Below are positions 46,994 to 56,947 of a stretch of 64,000 nt of DNA, piece after piece (the stretch's first letter is position 1; each line of letters opens with the position of its first letter). A model generated the notes under the pieces. That model saw nothing but the letters and a program-made list of their open reading frames with translations, did no database searches and was not told where the DNA came from. The translations under genes were made by a program, and so were the position numbers. This DNA comes from Oceanobacter sp. (GTDB lineage: Bacteria > Pseudomonadota > Gammaproteobacteria > Pseudomonadales > Oceanobacteraceae): positions 62,001 to 126,000 of the forward strand of contig NVWL01000004.1 of the NCBI GenBank assembly GCA_002733645.1. Direction: 5' to 3'.

Positions 46994-48430
46994 ATGTCCG
47001 CCAGAGCATCGACGATGCGCAACACACCGCTCTATCGACAACTAGAGCAACACCTTAGCCAAGAGATTCATCAAGGACGTCTTGCTGCAGGTGAGCGACT
47101 TCCCTCCATCCGTCAGTTATGTGCCGCCCATGGTATATCCAAGGCCACGGTGTTACATGCGCTTCAACGACTTGAGAACAGCGGACGTATAGAAGCCCGG
47201 CCACGATCTGGCTATTACGTTAAAGCAGAACTAGGCCACTCCGACAGCGCACTCAAATCAGCCCACGCACCTGCCAAGCGACCTTCACCGGTCAACGTGA
47301 GTGATCTATTACTGGACATTATGGAGCGTAGCGCCGCGTTTGACTTAGTACCCAATACTTCCTCATCCGTTATAGAACCTGGTCTACTGGAATTAAATCG
47401 AGCGATTGGCCGCGCTCAGCGATTAAATAGAAGTAATTACCATCAATATTATGATCGCCCTGAAGGCCTTGAAGGATTGAGGGGACAAATCGCAAAACGG
47501 TTGCAGCGTCGAGGCTGCCATACGCTCAGCGATGAGGTGTGCATAACATCGGGGTGCCAAAACTCGCTATTTTTAGCCTTAATGGCCACCACCAAAGCTG
47601 GTGATGTCGTGGCGGTTGAGTCACCGGGATTTTATGGCGTGATGCAACTGCTGGAGCAACTGGATTTAAAAGTCGTTGAAATACCGACCTCCCCCACCAC
47701 GGGGATGCACATTCCTGCACTCGCCGAAGCGTTAAAGCAATGGCCAATCAAGGTTTGTCTTGTCTCACCCAATTTTTCTACCCCCTCCGGCTCGTTAATG
47801 CCGCAAGGACACCGCGATCAACTATTACAGTTAGCTGAGCATCATGATTTGGCCGTTATCGAAGATGATATTTATGCGGATACCGCATTGACGATCACGC
47901 CTGCCCCCCTCAAAGCCCAAGACAGACAAGGACGAGTTATTTTATGCAGCTCGTTATCAAAATCATTATCGCGAGATGTCAGAGTCGGTTGGATCATCGG
48001 AGGTCGCTGGCACAAAGCCATTATCAAACTCAAACTTATTTCTCAACTTGCAGGAAGTCGAAGCGTTCAACAAGGTGTGGCAGATTTTTTAGTGTCTGGC
48101 GCTTACGACAGTCACTTAAAGCGCCTTAAAAAAGAACTCACTAAACAACGAGATTATTTATTCACACAACTGACAGACTGGCCATGCACGCCACGGCATC
48201 GCCCTGAAGGCGGCCTAGCAATATGGATTGAGCTACCTCCTACTATCAACACCATTGAGCTATATGCTCGCGCACAACACGAAGGCATTTTAATTACACC
48301 GGGCAGTCTTTTTTCAAATAATGGCGAATACACACATTATTTACGAGTCAGCTATGCACATACATGGAACGACGAACGAAAAAATGCACTTCAGATTCTA
48401 GGGCGTTTTATCAATGAATCTGCGAAATGA
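46994..48430 (+). CDS. MocR-type regulator (GntR helix-turn-helix plus aminotransferase domain)
   Basis: 478 residues. N-terminal GntR winged helix (QIHQGRLAAGERLPSIRQLC region, about 25-75) is followed by a fold-type I aminotransferase domain with VCLVSPNFSTPSG, VIEDDIYAD and the PLP-lysine motif SSLSKSLSRDVRVGW. MocR proteins use PLP or a derivative as effector. The target is unknown; its divergence from ccoG might only reflect shared intergenic space. Confidence 0.9.
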   Translation: MSARASTMRNTPLYRQLEQHLSQEIHQGRLAAGERLPSIRQLCAAHGISKATVLHALQRLENSGRIEARPRSGYYVKAELGHSDSALKSAHAPAKRPSPVNVSDLLLDIMERSAAFDLVPNTSSSVIEPGLLELNRAIGRAQRLNRSNYHQYYDRPEGLEGLRGQIAKRLQRRGCHTLSDEVCITSGCQNSLFLALMATTKAGDVVAVESPGFYGVMQLLEQLDLKVVEIPTSPTTGMHIPALAEALKQWPIKVCLVSPNFSTPSGSLMPQGHRDQLLQLAEHHDLAVIEDDIYADTALTITPAPLKAQDRQGRVILCSSLSKSLSRDVRVGWIIGGRWHKAIIKLKLISQLAGSRSVQQGVADFLVSGAYDSHLKRLKKELTKQRDYLFTQLTDWPCTPRHRPEGGLAIWIELPPTINTIELYARAQHEGILITPGSLFSNNGEYTHYLRVSYAHTWNDERKNALQILGRFINESAK

Positions 48431-48759
48431 CTGGAAGGCTATCAATACGGTCTTATTAATATATTTATCATTTATGAATTTTGTATTCTCAAAATTATTA
48501 CCAATTGAGTCATTATTGTTTTGAGAAAAAAAGATGAACACTCGAGAATTCTTCCTGTCGTATTAGTTCAATGCAGATGTCATTTAATTATCATGCAACC
48601 GTGTAAGCATGCTGTAAAACATGCTGTAAAACATGCTGAAATTTAGTCACATGAACGCATAACTAGGTACGAATCTAGTGTAATAACTAGCACCTGTAGT
48701 ATATTGCCAACGCCTTGAAGCTAGAGGCATAAAAAACATTAAAAAATAGGAATCAAACC
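48431..48759 (+). promoter_or_regulatory. Promoter region of the OmpA-family gene with a 12-bp tandem repeat
   Basis: 329 bases without a gene. CATGCTGTAAAA repeats in tandem at 48608-48619 and 48620-48631, with a third partial copy to about 48641. Such repeats near a porin promoter could be binding sites or simple slippage products. A ribosome site, AGGAA, precedes the GTG start. Confidence 0.5.
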
Positions 48760-49866
48760 GTGAAACGTACGTTGCTTGCTACTGTTATTTCTTCATTAAG
48801 CCTCGGCGCAATCGCTGACGACGCTTACTACGTTACCTTTGGTGCTGCGCATACGGACACCGAAGTAACCAAAGATTATTTTGATGACTACATGAAACAC
48901 AGCTACGACCTAGAGTTGTCTGCCGGTTACATGTTTAACGAAGACACTGCGATTGAATTGAGCATTGTTCAGCCGTCACCAGAACAAGTTGATGGTCGTG
49001 CGGATGTTGAACAAGCACGTTTAAGCGGTTTGTACTTCTTCGGTTACAACACACTGAAGCCTTACATCAGTGCTGGTGTTGGTTACGGCAAAGTTTCAAC
49101 CGATGGTGGGGCTGTTGAAAATGCATTGCTGAGCTTAGGTTATGGTGTACAAGTTGCTGTGACTGACAATTTCTTTGCTCGTGCAGAAGTACGTTACGAC
49201 GATATGGTTAACGAAGTTGTTGAGCACAACAACTACGTACTTGAAGCCGGTTACCGCTTTGGCACCCAGACAACGGCCTCTGATTATTCATCAGCAAACA
49301 ATATGACTGATGAAGCAGATAAGGCAAAAGCAGACGCACAAGCTAAAGCGGATGCCGCTAAGGCCGCAGCAGAGAAAGCCAAGGCTGATGCAATGGCAAA
49401 AGCAGAAGCAGCAAAAGCCGCCGCTGCCGCAAAGCTTGATTCAGATAAAGATGGCGTCGTTAATACGGCAGATAAGTGTGAAAACACACCCGCCAATACC
49501 AGCGTTGATGCTGATGGTTGCCCAGAGTTTAAAGGCAGCCTACAAGGCGTATTCTTCGAGACTAGCTCAGCTCGTCTGACTGAAAGCAGCAAAACTATCC
49601 TTGATAATGCCGCCGCTGAATTGAAGCGTTACCCGAACATTACTGTTGAAGTTCAAGCATTTACCGATAGCCGTGGTAGTGATGCGCTAAACCAGAAAAT
49701 AAGCCAAGAGCGTGCTAACTCAGTGCGTACTTACTTGTTAAACAAAGGCGTTGACGCTGACAAGGTCACTGCAAAAGGTTACGGCGAAGCTAACCCTGTT
49801 GCGAGCAACGAGACTGTTGAAGGTCGCGCTGCCAACCGTCGTGTTGAGCTGTCAGTTAAGAAGTAA
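48760..49866 (+). CDS. OmpA-family outer-membrane protein with TSP3 repeat
   Basis: 368 residues, GTG start. A signal peptide (to about residue 19) precedes an eight-stranded OmpA-type barrel (about 20-170). Then come an alanine/lysine-rich linker of KADA-type repeats (about 185-225), one thrombospondin type 3 calcium repeat (DSDKDGVVNTADKC to DADGCPE), and a C-terminal OmpA peptidoglycan-binding domain (VEVQAFTDSRGSDALNQKIS to NRRVEL). It anchors the outer membrane to peptidoglycan. The long linker is a low-complexity coiled stretch. Confidence 0.92.
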   Translation: MKRTLLATVISSLSLGAIADDAYYVTFGAAHTDTEVTKDYFDDYMKHSYDLELSAGYMFNEDTAIELSIVQPSPEQVDGRADVEQARLSGLYFFGYNTLKPYISAGVGYGKVSTDGGAVENALLSLGYGVQVAVTDNFFARAEVRYDDMVNEVVEHNNYVLEAGYRFGTQTTASDYSSANNMTDEADKAKADAQAKADAAKAAAEKAKADAMAKAEAAKAAAAAKLDSDKDGVVNTADKCENTPANTSVDADGCPEFKGSLQGVFFETSSARLTESSKTILDNAAAELKRYPNITVEVQAFTDSRGSDALNQKISQERANSVRTYLLNKGVDADKVTAKGYGEANPVASNETVEGRAANRRVELSVKK

Positions 49867-49909
49867 TTGGTGGGAATGTATTTATAAAAAATACACTTTC
49901 AGCTATAAA

Positions 49910-49948
49910 AAAATCCGCTCGGTAGTAATACCGCAGCGGATTTTTTAT
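49910..49948 (+). terminator. Terminator after the OmpA-family gene
   Basis: AAATCCGCT (49911-49919) and AGCGGATTT (49935-49943) pair around an inner loop, with T-rich sequence after it. It also lies just downstream of the convergent hisF and can serve both. Confidence 0.8.
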
Positions 49949-49960
49949 TTATAACAAACA

Positions 49961-50722
49961 CTACAAGCGCATTTCTATTCCTGCGTCAGCCATGTGTTGT
50001 TTCGCCTGCTGCACGGTGTACTCACCAAAGTGAAAAATACTCGCGGCTAATACTGCATCCGCGCCACCCAGCTTCACTCCATCAACAAGATGTTCCAGAT
50101 TACCAACACCGCCAGAGGCAATGACTGGTATATTAATGGCATCAGAAATAGCTTTAGTGACACCCAGATCAAATCCGGTTTTTACACCATCACGATCCAT
50201 ACTGGTTAATAAAATTTCACCAGCACCAAAATCTGCCATTTTTATAGCCCACTCAACCGCATTAATGCCCGTTGGTTTACGGCCACCGTGGGTGAATATT
50301 TCCCAATGGTTATCGCCTACTTGCTTAGCATCAATGGCCACAACGATGCACTGCGAACCGAATTTATCGGCTGCCGCTTTTACAAACTCAGGGTTATACA
50401 CCGCGGCTGAGTTAATCGAGACTTTATCCGCACCGGCATTCAGCATGTTACGAATGTCCACCAGCTCACGAATACCACCACCCACAGTGAGCGGAATAAA
50501 CACTTGCTCAGCAATGGCTTCTACCATGTGTACAGTAGTTTCGCGCTCTTCATGGCTGGCAGTAATATCGAGAAAGGTAATTTCGTCCGCGCCTTGGTCG
50601 TTATAACGTTTTGCAATTTCGACCGGATCGCCTGCATCACGAATGCCGACAAAATTAACGCCTTTTACAACGCGGCCTTTATCAACATCAAGACAAGGAA
50701 TAATGCGCTTCGCCAGTGCCAT
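49961..50722 (-). CDS. hisF: Imidazole glycerol phosphate synthase subunit HisF
   Basis: 253 residues; a (beta/alpha)8 barrel with catalytic Asp in [13 protein letters not shown] and VVAIDAKQ. It joins ammonia from HisH with PRFAR to make imidazole glycerol phosphate and AICAR. Last gene of hisBHAF, three bases after hisA. Confidence 0.97.
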   Translation of the reverse strand: MALAKRIIPCLDVDKGRVVKGVNFVGIRDAGDPVEIAKRYNDQGADEITFLDITASHEERETTVHMVEAIAEQVFIPLTVGGGIRELVDIRNMLNAGADKVSINSAAVYNPEFVKAAADKFGSQCIVVAIDAKQVGDNHWEIFTHGGRKPTGINAVEWAIKMADFGAGEILLTSMDRDGVKTGFDLGVTKAISDAINIPVIASGGVGNLEHLVDGVKLGGADAVLAASIFHFGEYTVQQAKQHMADAGIEMRL

Positions 50723-50725
50723 GAC

Positions 50726-51466
50726 TTAGGCTCCTGTTATTTCGTCAGACAAGGTCTGAGCTTCAGCCACATCGAGCATACCGTCATAAATAGCACGGCC
50801 AGTGATGGCACCTAAAATACCTTGGCTAGACACTTGGGCCAGCTTACGAATGTCTTCGATATTGGTGACACCACCTGAGGCAATTACAGGAATACCGCCT
50901 TCTATCGCTAACTGCAAAGTCGCTTCAACATTAACACCTTGCATCATGCCATCACGGGCGATGTCGGTATAAACGATGGCAGACACTCCGTCGTTACGGA
51001 ATTGCTTGGCTAAATCAACGGCTTTGATGTCAGAAATCTCAGCCCAACCGTCTGTTGCAACAAAACCATCCTGTGCATCTAAGCCAACGATCACATGGCC
51101 TGGAAATGCATCACAAGCTTCTTTTACGAACGACGGTTCTTTAACTGCTTTTGTACCAATAATGACGTATTCAACACCGGCTTTAATATAGTGCTCAATC
51201 GTTTCTAGCGAACGAATGCCACCACCAATTTGAATCGGCAATTTAGGGAAGGCTTTGGCAATGGCCGTCACGGCCTCACCATTCACTGGTGTACCCGCGA
51301 AGGCACCATTTAAATCAACAAGGTGCAAACGACGACAACCTGCATCAACCCAACGCTTAGCCATAGACACAGGATCATCACCAAACACGGTGGAATCTTC
51401 CATACGGCCCTGACGTAAACGTACACATTCGCCATCTTTTAAATCAATCGCAGGAATTACGAGCAT
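50726..51466 (-). CDS. hisA: Phosphoribosylformimino-ProFAR isomerase HisA
   Basis: 246 residues, barrel fold like HisF, catalytic Asp in [14 protein letters not shown] and in VYTDIARDG. It performs the Amadori rearrangement giving PRFAR. It lies between hisH and hisF. Confidence 0.97.
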   Translation of the reverse strand: MLVIPAIDLKDGECVRLRQGRMEDSTVFGDDPVSMAKRWVDAGCRRLHLVDLNGAFAGTPVNGEAVTAIAKAFPKLPIQIGGGIRSLETIEHYIKAGVEYVIIGTKAVKEPSFVKEACDAFPGHVIVGLDAQDGFVATDGWAEISDIKAVDLAKQFRNDGVSAIVYTDIARDGMMQGVNVEATLQLAIEGGIPVIASGGVTNIEDIRKLAQVSSQGILGAITGRAIYDGMLDVAEAQTLSDEITGA

Positions 51467-51512
51467 TCTATTTAAACCTTAATGTGTTCTGGAGGTTAGG
51501 CGTGCTTCTGAA

Positions 51513-52163
51513 TTACGCCTGACCATCCCAAGATAAAAAATTCTTTAATAACGCGAGGCCCGCGTTGTGGCTTTTTTCTGGGTGAAATTGCACTGCAAAA
51601 ACATTGTCTTCACCCATTGCGGCGGCAAAATCAACACCGTAATGGCCATGCCCTTTTACTTGTTCCGGGTTATCTGCCTTCACGTGGTACGAGTGAACAA
51701 AATAAAAACGGCTGTTGTCGGCAATGCCTGTCCAAATTGGATGAGCAACCTGACTGACCGTATTCCAGCCCATGTGTGGGACTTTTAAACGCTCGCCGTT
51801 TTCCGTAAGGTCATCACCAAAGTAACGAACCTGCCCAGGGAAAAAGTTCATACAATCGACGCCGCCGTTCTCTTCACTGTGGGTCATTAATGCCTGTAAG
51901 CCAACACATATACCCAGTAGAGGTTTGGTTTTGGCGACTTCACGCACGACCTCATCAATACCTTGGCGACGAATCTCGGCCATACAATCACGAATAGCAC
52001 CAACCCCCGGCAGCACCACGTGATCCGCACGACGAATAACGTCTGGATCACCGGTGACTAATACTTGGGTATCGGGAGCGACGGTTTGCAACGCACCATG
52101 CGCGGAATGGAGATTGCCCATTCCGTAATCAATCACGGCACAAATTTTACTTGCTCTGCTCAC
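51513..52163 (-). CDS. hisH: Imidazole glycerol phosphate synthase subunit HisH
   Basis: 216 residues. Class I glutamine amidotransferase: oxyanion strand VVLPGVGAI, nucleophile Cys86 in [11 protein letters not shown] and the His-Glu pair in VQFHPEKS. It supplies ammonia to HisF. Confidence 0.97.
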   Translation of the reverse strand: MSRASKICAVIDYGMGNLHSAHGALQTVAPDTQVLVTGDPDVIRRADHVVLPGVGAIRDCMAEIRRQGIDEVVREVAKTKPLLGICVGLQALMTHSEENGGVDCMNFFPGQVRYFGDDLTENGERLKVPHMGWNTVSQVAHPIWTGIADNSRFYFVHSYHVKADNPEQVKGHGHYGVDFAAAMGEDNVFAVQFHPEKSHNAGLALLKNFLSWDGQA

Positions 52164-52178
52164 TTAAACACTCGCCTC

Positions 52179-52769
52179 TTACAGACTGCCTTTGGTGGAC
52201 GGCATCATTCCGGCCATGCGCGGATCCAGCTCAACCGCCATACGCAGAGCACGACCAAATGCTTTGAATATGGTCTCCGCTTGATGGTGTGCATTGAAAC
52301 CTTTGATGTTATCTATATGTAGGGTCACGTTGGCGTGGTTCACAAAGCCTTGGAAAAACTCCCAAAACAACTGTGTATCCAAGCGGCCAATGGCCCCACG
52401 GGTGAAGTCGACTTTCATATCAAGGCCTGGACGGCCAGAGAAATCGATCACAACACGTGACAGCGCTTCGTCTAATGGCACATAAGAGTGGCCATAACGA
52501 ACGATGCCTTTTTTATCACCAATCGCTTGAGCAAATGCTTGCCCGAGTGTAATACCGATGTCTTCCACCGTGTGGTGATCATCAATATGAGTGTCGCCGT
52601 TACAGGTGATGTCGAGATCAATCAGGCCATGACGCGCAATCTGATCCATCATGTGCTCCAAAAAAGGAACACCTGTGTCAAACTTCGACTTACCAGTGCC
52701 ATCAAGATTAATCTTAACCGTGATCTGGGTTTCGAGCGTATTACGCTCAACGGATGCTGTGCGTGCCAT
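52179..52769 (-). CDS. hisB: Imidazoleglycerol-phosphate dehydratase HisB (monofunctional)
   Basis: 196 residues, with the metal-binding motifs [11 protein letters not shown] and [10 protein letters not shown], and THLTHANVTL-like [12 protein letters not shown]. Unlike the E. coli protein it lacks the histidinol-phosphatase half. It is the first gene of hisBHAF and is divergent from the PanM-like gene. Confidence 0.97.
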   Translation of the reverse strand: MARTASVERNTLETQITVKINLDGTGKSKFDTGVPFLEHMMDQIARHGLIDLDITCNGDTHIDDHHTVEDIGITLGQAFAQAIGDKKGIVRYGHSYVPLDEALSRVVIDFSGRPGLDMKVDFTRGAIGRLDTQLFWEFFQGFVNHANVTLHIDNIKGFNAHHQAETIFKAFGRALRMAVELDPRMAGMMPSTKGSL

Positions 52770-52907
52770 AGTGAGATTGCTCCGAACTCTCGCAAAACTA
52801 AAAAGAAAGCATTATAAAGCAAAGCGCCTGAGAAAGTAGGCTAGATACTGCGGATTCACATAATTCCGTATTACCCTAAAACACACACACCCTCCGAGGA
52901 GTTCATT

Positions 52908-53312
52908 GTGCCGGTAAAACTCGAACATCTGACCCAACCCAACGACGCTGACTGGGTCGATCTTGAGAAGATCCAGAATGAAACTGCCCCCTATGGTTTA
53001 GCATCAGCGTCCGATCTTAAAAACTGGCCAGACGACTCTCATTGGTTTATTGGCGGACGTTTCAATGATCGCATCATCGGTGCTTTGTTAGCTGAGAAGT
53101 CAGGAAACGCCATTACTCTTAGTGCCGCTGGAGTTCGTCAAATTACTCAACGTCGTGGTGTGATGCATCAAATGCTGCATTTTATTCAAAAGTGGGCTGT
53201 TGAATCTGGATTTTCATTGGCTGTAAAGGTAAGTGATGACTCACTCAGAGCTTCATTGCTGAAACGAGGCTTCACCACTGAGGGCGAACTATTACGCTAT
53301 AATCATAACTAA
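52908..53312 (+). CDS. PanM/PanZ-like GNAT acetyltransferase-fold protein
   Basis: 134 residues, GTG start with GAGGAG upstream. A compact GNAT fold; GGRFNDRIIGALLA and VRQITQRRGVMHQML correspond to the PanZ segments around RFNERLLAAV and VREVTRRRGVG. PanZ binds acetyl-CoA, promotes maturation of aspartate decarboxylase PanD and inhibits it, controlling pantothenate synthesis. The acetyl-CoA loop QRRGVM is retained. The match is by memory of short motifs, so a generic GNAT is possible. Confidence 0.6.
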   Translation: MPVKLEHLTQPNDADWVDLEKIQNETAPYGLASASDLKNWPDDSHWFIGGRFNDRIIGALLAEKSGNAITLSAAGVRQITQRRGVMHQMLHFIQKWAVESGFSLAVKVSDDSLRASLLKRGFTTEGELLRYNHN

Positions 53313-53507
53313 CTAGGGCACCTATGAACGACTCAGAGGTGCTTATAACTTGAAGTTAGAACGTGAGAAATGAGCGCACTCATAAACCTTCGGCCTTCAT
53401 TGTCTCATTAAGGTAACAAATAATTGTTGATCCAACCCTATGCCATACCTATTTAGTCAGGTACTTTGTAGGGGTACTGAGTCAATATTCACAAGGAAAT
53501 AAAAACA

Positions 53508-54134
53508 ATGCGCTTAGCTATAAAGTACACCCTAGCAACCGTTTTAGTGATGTTATTTGCTGTTCGCAGCTACGCAGATGACGCCCCGATGAAGGTCGTA
53601 TCTGAAGCCACTAATGGCGTCATCAAAGAGTTAATTAAAACCTCACCGGAAGATCGCGACCCCAAATTAGTGGAACGCTTGGTCGCCAACTACATTTTAC
53701 CCGCCATCGATCAAGAAAAAATTGCCATGGGCGCATTGGGCAAATACTGGCGTCGTGCAACACCAGAAGAACAGCAACGCTTCATCACCATCTTCCGTGA
53801 ACGTCAAATGAAAACGTACGGAGGCGCTTTTAAAGCCTTTAGTGGTGAAACACTGACCTTTTCTGAAACTCGATACAGTCCTGATGGGGAACGTGCGATT
53901 GTAAAAGGCGAGTTCACTCAATCCAGTGGTTCTAAAGTTCCGGTCGATTTTCGTCTTTATTTAGACAAAGATTCAGACCAGTGGCTAGTCTACGACGCGG
54001 TCATTTCGGGGCTTAGCATGGTCAAAACCTATCGAACTCAGCTCAGCGATAGACTACAAAACATCAGCATCGCAGAGCTTCTTACCGAACTAGAAACTGA
54101 ACCAGTCACTCCCGTGACCGTTCAGGATTCGTAA
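53508..54134 (+). CDS. mlaC: MlaC-type phospholipid-binding periplasmic protein
   Basis: 208 residues with a signal peptide (cleavage near RSYADDA). The MlaC domain shows VERLVANYILPAIDQEKIA, LGKYWRRATPEEQQRFITIF, and SQWLVYDAVISGLSMVKTYR-like DQWLVYDAVISGLSMVKTYR. MlaC shuttles phospholipids between the outer-membrane MlaA complex and the inner-membrane MlaFEDB transporter. The other mla genes are not here, so it may be a second, stand-alone copy. Confidence 0.85.
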   Translation: MRLAIKYTLATVLVMLFAVRSYADDAPMKVVSEATNGVIKELIKTSPEDRDPKLVERLVANYILPAIDQEKIAMGALGKYWRRATPEEQQRFITIFRERQMKTYGGAFKAFSGETLTFSETRYSPDGERAIVKGEFTQSSGSKVPVDFRLYLDKDSDQWLVYDAVISGLSMVKTYRTQLSDRLQNISIAELLTELETEPVTPVTVQDS

Positions 54135-54136
54135 AA

Positions 54137-54158
54137 AGAGCCCGAATCGGGCTTTTTT
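54137..54158 (+). terminator. Terminator of mlaC
   Basis: AGCCCG and CGGGCT (within 54139-54153) form a short GC stem with an AAT loop, followed by seven T. Confidence 0.85.
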
Positions 54159-54404
54159 TGTGACCTTTTCCCGGAAAAGTCGCCAAAGTACGACTAAACT
54201 TTAAATAGCCGTTATCCAGTACTTAGAGGCTCACTTTTAGTGAAATACCATGCCTCCTCACCGATGGAGTGTGACTTAGTACGCCGAAAGCTTACGAGTG
54301 GCGGAACCGAACTTATTTTCACTCGTTACTTGTCAGAACCCAACTGATAACACCAGTGGAAACCTTAAACCTATTTCTGACAGCAGTATGATGGAGAGGA
54401 AAAA

Positions 54405-54449
54405 ATGAGTAAGGAGAAATGCTTCTGTCAGCGCCGCAACAATCCATGA
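54405..54449 (+). CDS. Possible leader peptide before the GGDEF/EAL gene
   Basis: A 14-codon frame (MSKEKCFCQRRNNP) with a good GGAGAGG ribosome site five bases before its ATG. Its TGA overlaps the ATG at 54446 of the next gene as ATGA. The large gene otherwise has only a badly spaced site for its first ATG (54419). This fits translational coupling, but a frame this short can arise by chance. Confidence 0.35.
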   Translation: MSKEKCFCQRRNNP

Positions 54450-56902
54450 GTAATTCGGATAAGACGAAGTCCACCAAAGAGACAGAAGGAATGACCTTGT
54501 TCAAAACTCAGTCTCTACGGCGCCGTTTGGTTTTAATCTCATTAATTACCACAGGGCTAACCCTGCTTCTTGCGAATTTTGCGTACATATCACTTGAGTA
54601 CTATCTCGCCCGACAAGACACAGAGAATAAGCTTGAAGTGCTTGGTGAGGTCATTTCAGATCGTATTACTGCAGCGCTTACGTTTAATGATCGAGCCCTG
54701 CTCGAAAGCAACCTAGACACATTGCAGTCTGATAGCTCTATTGTGCGTGGCTGTATTTACCACAACGACCAAAGCCTTGCCGCCAGCTATCACTCTGCGG
54801 AATATGACCGACTCGATTGCCCAACCTACTTACCGCGCATAGAGGCTATGCATTCGTATAATTTCTCGCGAATATTTCCGGTTAAACGTAGTGACGAGGT
54901 AATAGGGACGCTCTACATCGAGAGCAGCCGACGCCAGTTATTAGACCGTTTTTTCCAGTTCTTAGGATTCTCACTCGTCATTATTCTCTCGGCGTTTGCC
55001 GTCGCTTTTGTACTCGCGAATAAATTAAAGGATGTTATCTCTCATCCTATGCGTGAACTCAGTGGAACGCTGACAAAAATTCTGAACAATAAAAATTATT
55101 CGATCCGTGCAACCAAAACAAACAACGATGAATTAGGCGCCTTGGTCGACCTATTCAACCGATTACTCAGTACCATTGAAGACGAAAATCAATCTCTCAA
55201 GACCTCTGAAGAGCGCTTTCGCAAACTAACGGCGCTCTCTCCTGTTGGGATCTTTCAAGTCGATCCTGACCAGCGTCTACGTTACGTTAACCAGCGCTGG
55301 CGTGATATTCATGGCGTCACCAACGAGCAACCGGATCTGCAAGACTGGTTTGAAATGATCAACCCTAGAGATATGGTCAACGTCCACGAAACGTGGAACA
55401 GAATGGTCATGGAGCAAGAAAGTATTGCTCTTGAAATACGTCTGGTCCGATCAGACCAGTCACACACTTGGATTCATTTGATGGCTAGTGCTCTGCATGA
55501 CAGAGATGGCGCATTACTGGGTTACTTAGGAGCCATTTCTGATATTTCTGAGCTTAAAGCTGCGCAGATCCAAATGGAAACGCTGGCCTTCTATGACCCA
55601 CTCACTGGCTTAGCGAATCGTCGTTTATTTAAAAATCGTTTAGAGAATTCGGTAAAAAGCGTATTACGCTCTGGCCAATCAATGGCGCTGATGTTTCTAG
55701 ACATGGATCAATTTAAACGCGTTAACGACACATTAGGGCACGATGCTGGGGATATTCTCCTTAAAGAAGTCTCCAACCGCTTAAGCAATACGGTTCGGGA
55801 AAACGACACCGTATCCCGAGTGGGCGGTGATGAATTTACCATTTTGCTCACGGATATTCGTGGCGTAAAAGATGTACGTGTAGTTGCAGACAAGATCCTG
55901 AAATCTTTGGCCAAACCTATCCGAGTGAAAGGCCAAGACATTATCACCTCGGTGAGTATTGGTATCACCATGACGCCGGAAGATTCTACCGATATTAATA
56001 CCCTGATGAAAAATGCCGACCTAGCGATGTATTCGGCCAAAGAACACGGGCGCAATAATTATCAGTTTTTCTCGGAAGAGATGAACCACTCTATTCTGGA
56101 GCATTTGGCACTAGAAAAAGAAATATCCGAAGCCCTTCAACGTGATCAATTTCGCTTAGTGTTCCAGCCCAAAGTCAGTTTGTTCGATTACCGAACCACC
56201 GGGGTAGAAACATTAATTCGCTGGGAGCATCCGGAAAAAGGACTGATTCCGCCGGACTACTTTATTCCTGTGGCTGAAGAAACTGGTCAAATTATCGATA
56301 TTGGTAACTGGGTTTTAGAGCAGGCGTGCCGTCAAATCAGCACCTTGCTTCTAAAAAACATCATGGCTCCCGACACAAAAGTAGCAGTTAACTTATCGGC
56401 GAAACAGTTCAGTGACCCACTGCTTCCAGACCGTATTCGGGAGGTACTGGAGATCACTAAGATTCCGCCACGTTGCCTAGAGTTAGAACTGACTGAAAGC
56501 ACCCTGATGGAAGATGTTGAATCTGCAATTAAGATCATGCAAGACATCAAAAACACCGGCGTATCAATCGCCATTGATGATTTTGGTACGGGCTACTCCT
56601 CACTGGCTTACATCAAACGCTTCCCCATTGATGTACTTAAAGTGGATCGTTCATTTGTGATGGATATTCCGGAAGATAAAAACGACATGGCAATTACGGC
56701 GGCGGTTATCGCCATGGCACATAAACTCAGCCTCAACGTTGTCGCCGAAGGCGTTGAAACGGAAGAGCAGCTCAAATACCTTCGCCAGAATAACTGCGAT
56801 GAAGGGCAAGGCTACTTTTTCAGCCGCCCTCTTTCCCTTGGGCAATTACATCAATACCTAATTGTGAGCGCCGAGCGTAATACCAATAGCTACGAAATCT
56901 AA
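54446..56902 (+). CDS. Membrane-bound GGDEF/EAL cyclic-di-GMP protein with PAS domain
   Basis: 818 residues from the ATG at 54446. Two membrane helices (about 30-50 and 170-195) frame a periplasmic CHASE8-like sensor (ITAALTFNDRALLESNL). A HAMP segment, a PAS domain (about 245-370), a GGDEF domain and an EAL domain follow. The GGDEF site is intact (RVGGDEF) and the inhibitory RxxD site lies five residues before it (REND). The EAL domain has ETLIRW, NLSAKQF, and DDFGTGYSSL with KVDRSFV, so both synthesis and breakdown of c-di-GMP are possible. The start at 54419 is an alternative. Confidence 0.9.
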   Translation: MSNSDKTKSTKETEGMTLFKTQSLRRRLVLISLITTGLTLLLANFAYISLEYYLARQDTENKLEVLGEVISDRITAALTFNDRALLESNLDTLQSDSSIVRGCIYHNDQSLAASYHSAEYDRLDCPTYLPRIEAMHSYNFSRIFPVKRSDEVIGTLYIESSRRQLLDRFFQFLGFSLVIILSAFAVAFVLANKLKDVISHPMRELSGTLTKILNNKNYSIRATKTNNDELGALVDLFNRLLSTIEDENQSLKTSEERFRKLTALSPVGIFQVDPDQRLRYVNQRWRDIHGVTNEQPDLQDWFEMINPRDMVNVHETWNRMVMEQESIALEIRLVRSDQSHTWIHLMASALHDRDGALLGYLGAISDISELKAAQIQMETLAFYDPLTGLANRRLFKNRLENSVKSVLRSGQSMALMFLDMDQFKRVNDTLGHDAGDILLKEVSNRLSNTVRENDTVSRVGGDEFTILLTDIRGVKDVRVVADKILKSLAKPIRVKGQDIITSVSIGITMTPEDSTDINTLMKNADLAMYSAKEHGRNNYQFFSEEMNHSILEHLALEKEISEALQRDQFRLVFQPKVSLFDYRTTGVETLIRWEHPEKGLIPPDYFIPVAEETGQIIDIGNWVLEQACRQISTLLLKNIMAPDTKVAVNLSAKQFSDPLLPDRIREVLEITKIPPRCLELELTESTLMEDVESAIKIMQDIKNTGVSIAIDDFGTGYSSLAYIKRFPIDVLKVDRSFVMDIPEDKNDMAITAAVIAMAHKLSLNVVAEGVETEEQLKYLRQNNCDEGQGYFFSRPLSLGQLHQYLIVSAERNTNSYEI

Positions 56903-56947
56903 TCAGCTTGCGGCATACTGCGAACACTAGCCGCAACGCAGATCACA

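Noticed and set aside
54160-54404. c-di-GMP riboswitch before the GGDEF/EAL gene
   Set aside because: I could not find the conserved core of the GEMM riboswitch; an Infernal search would decide.
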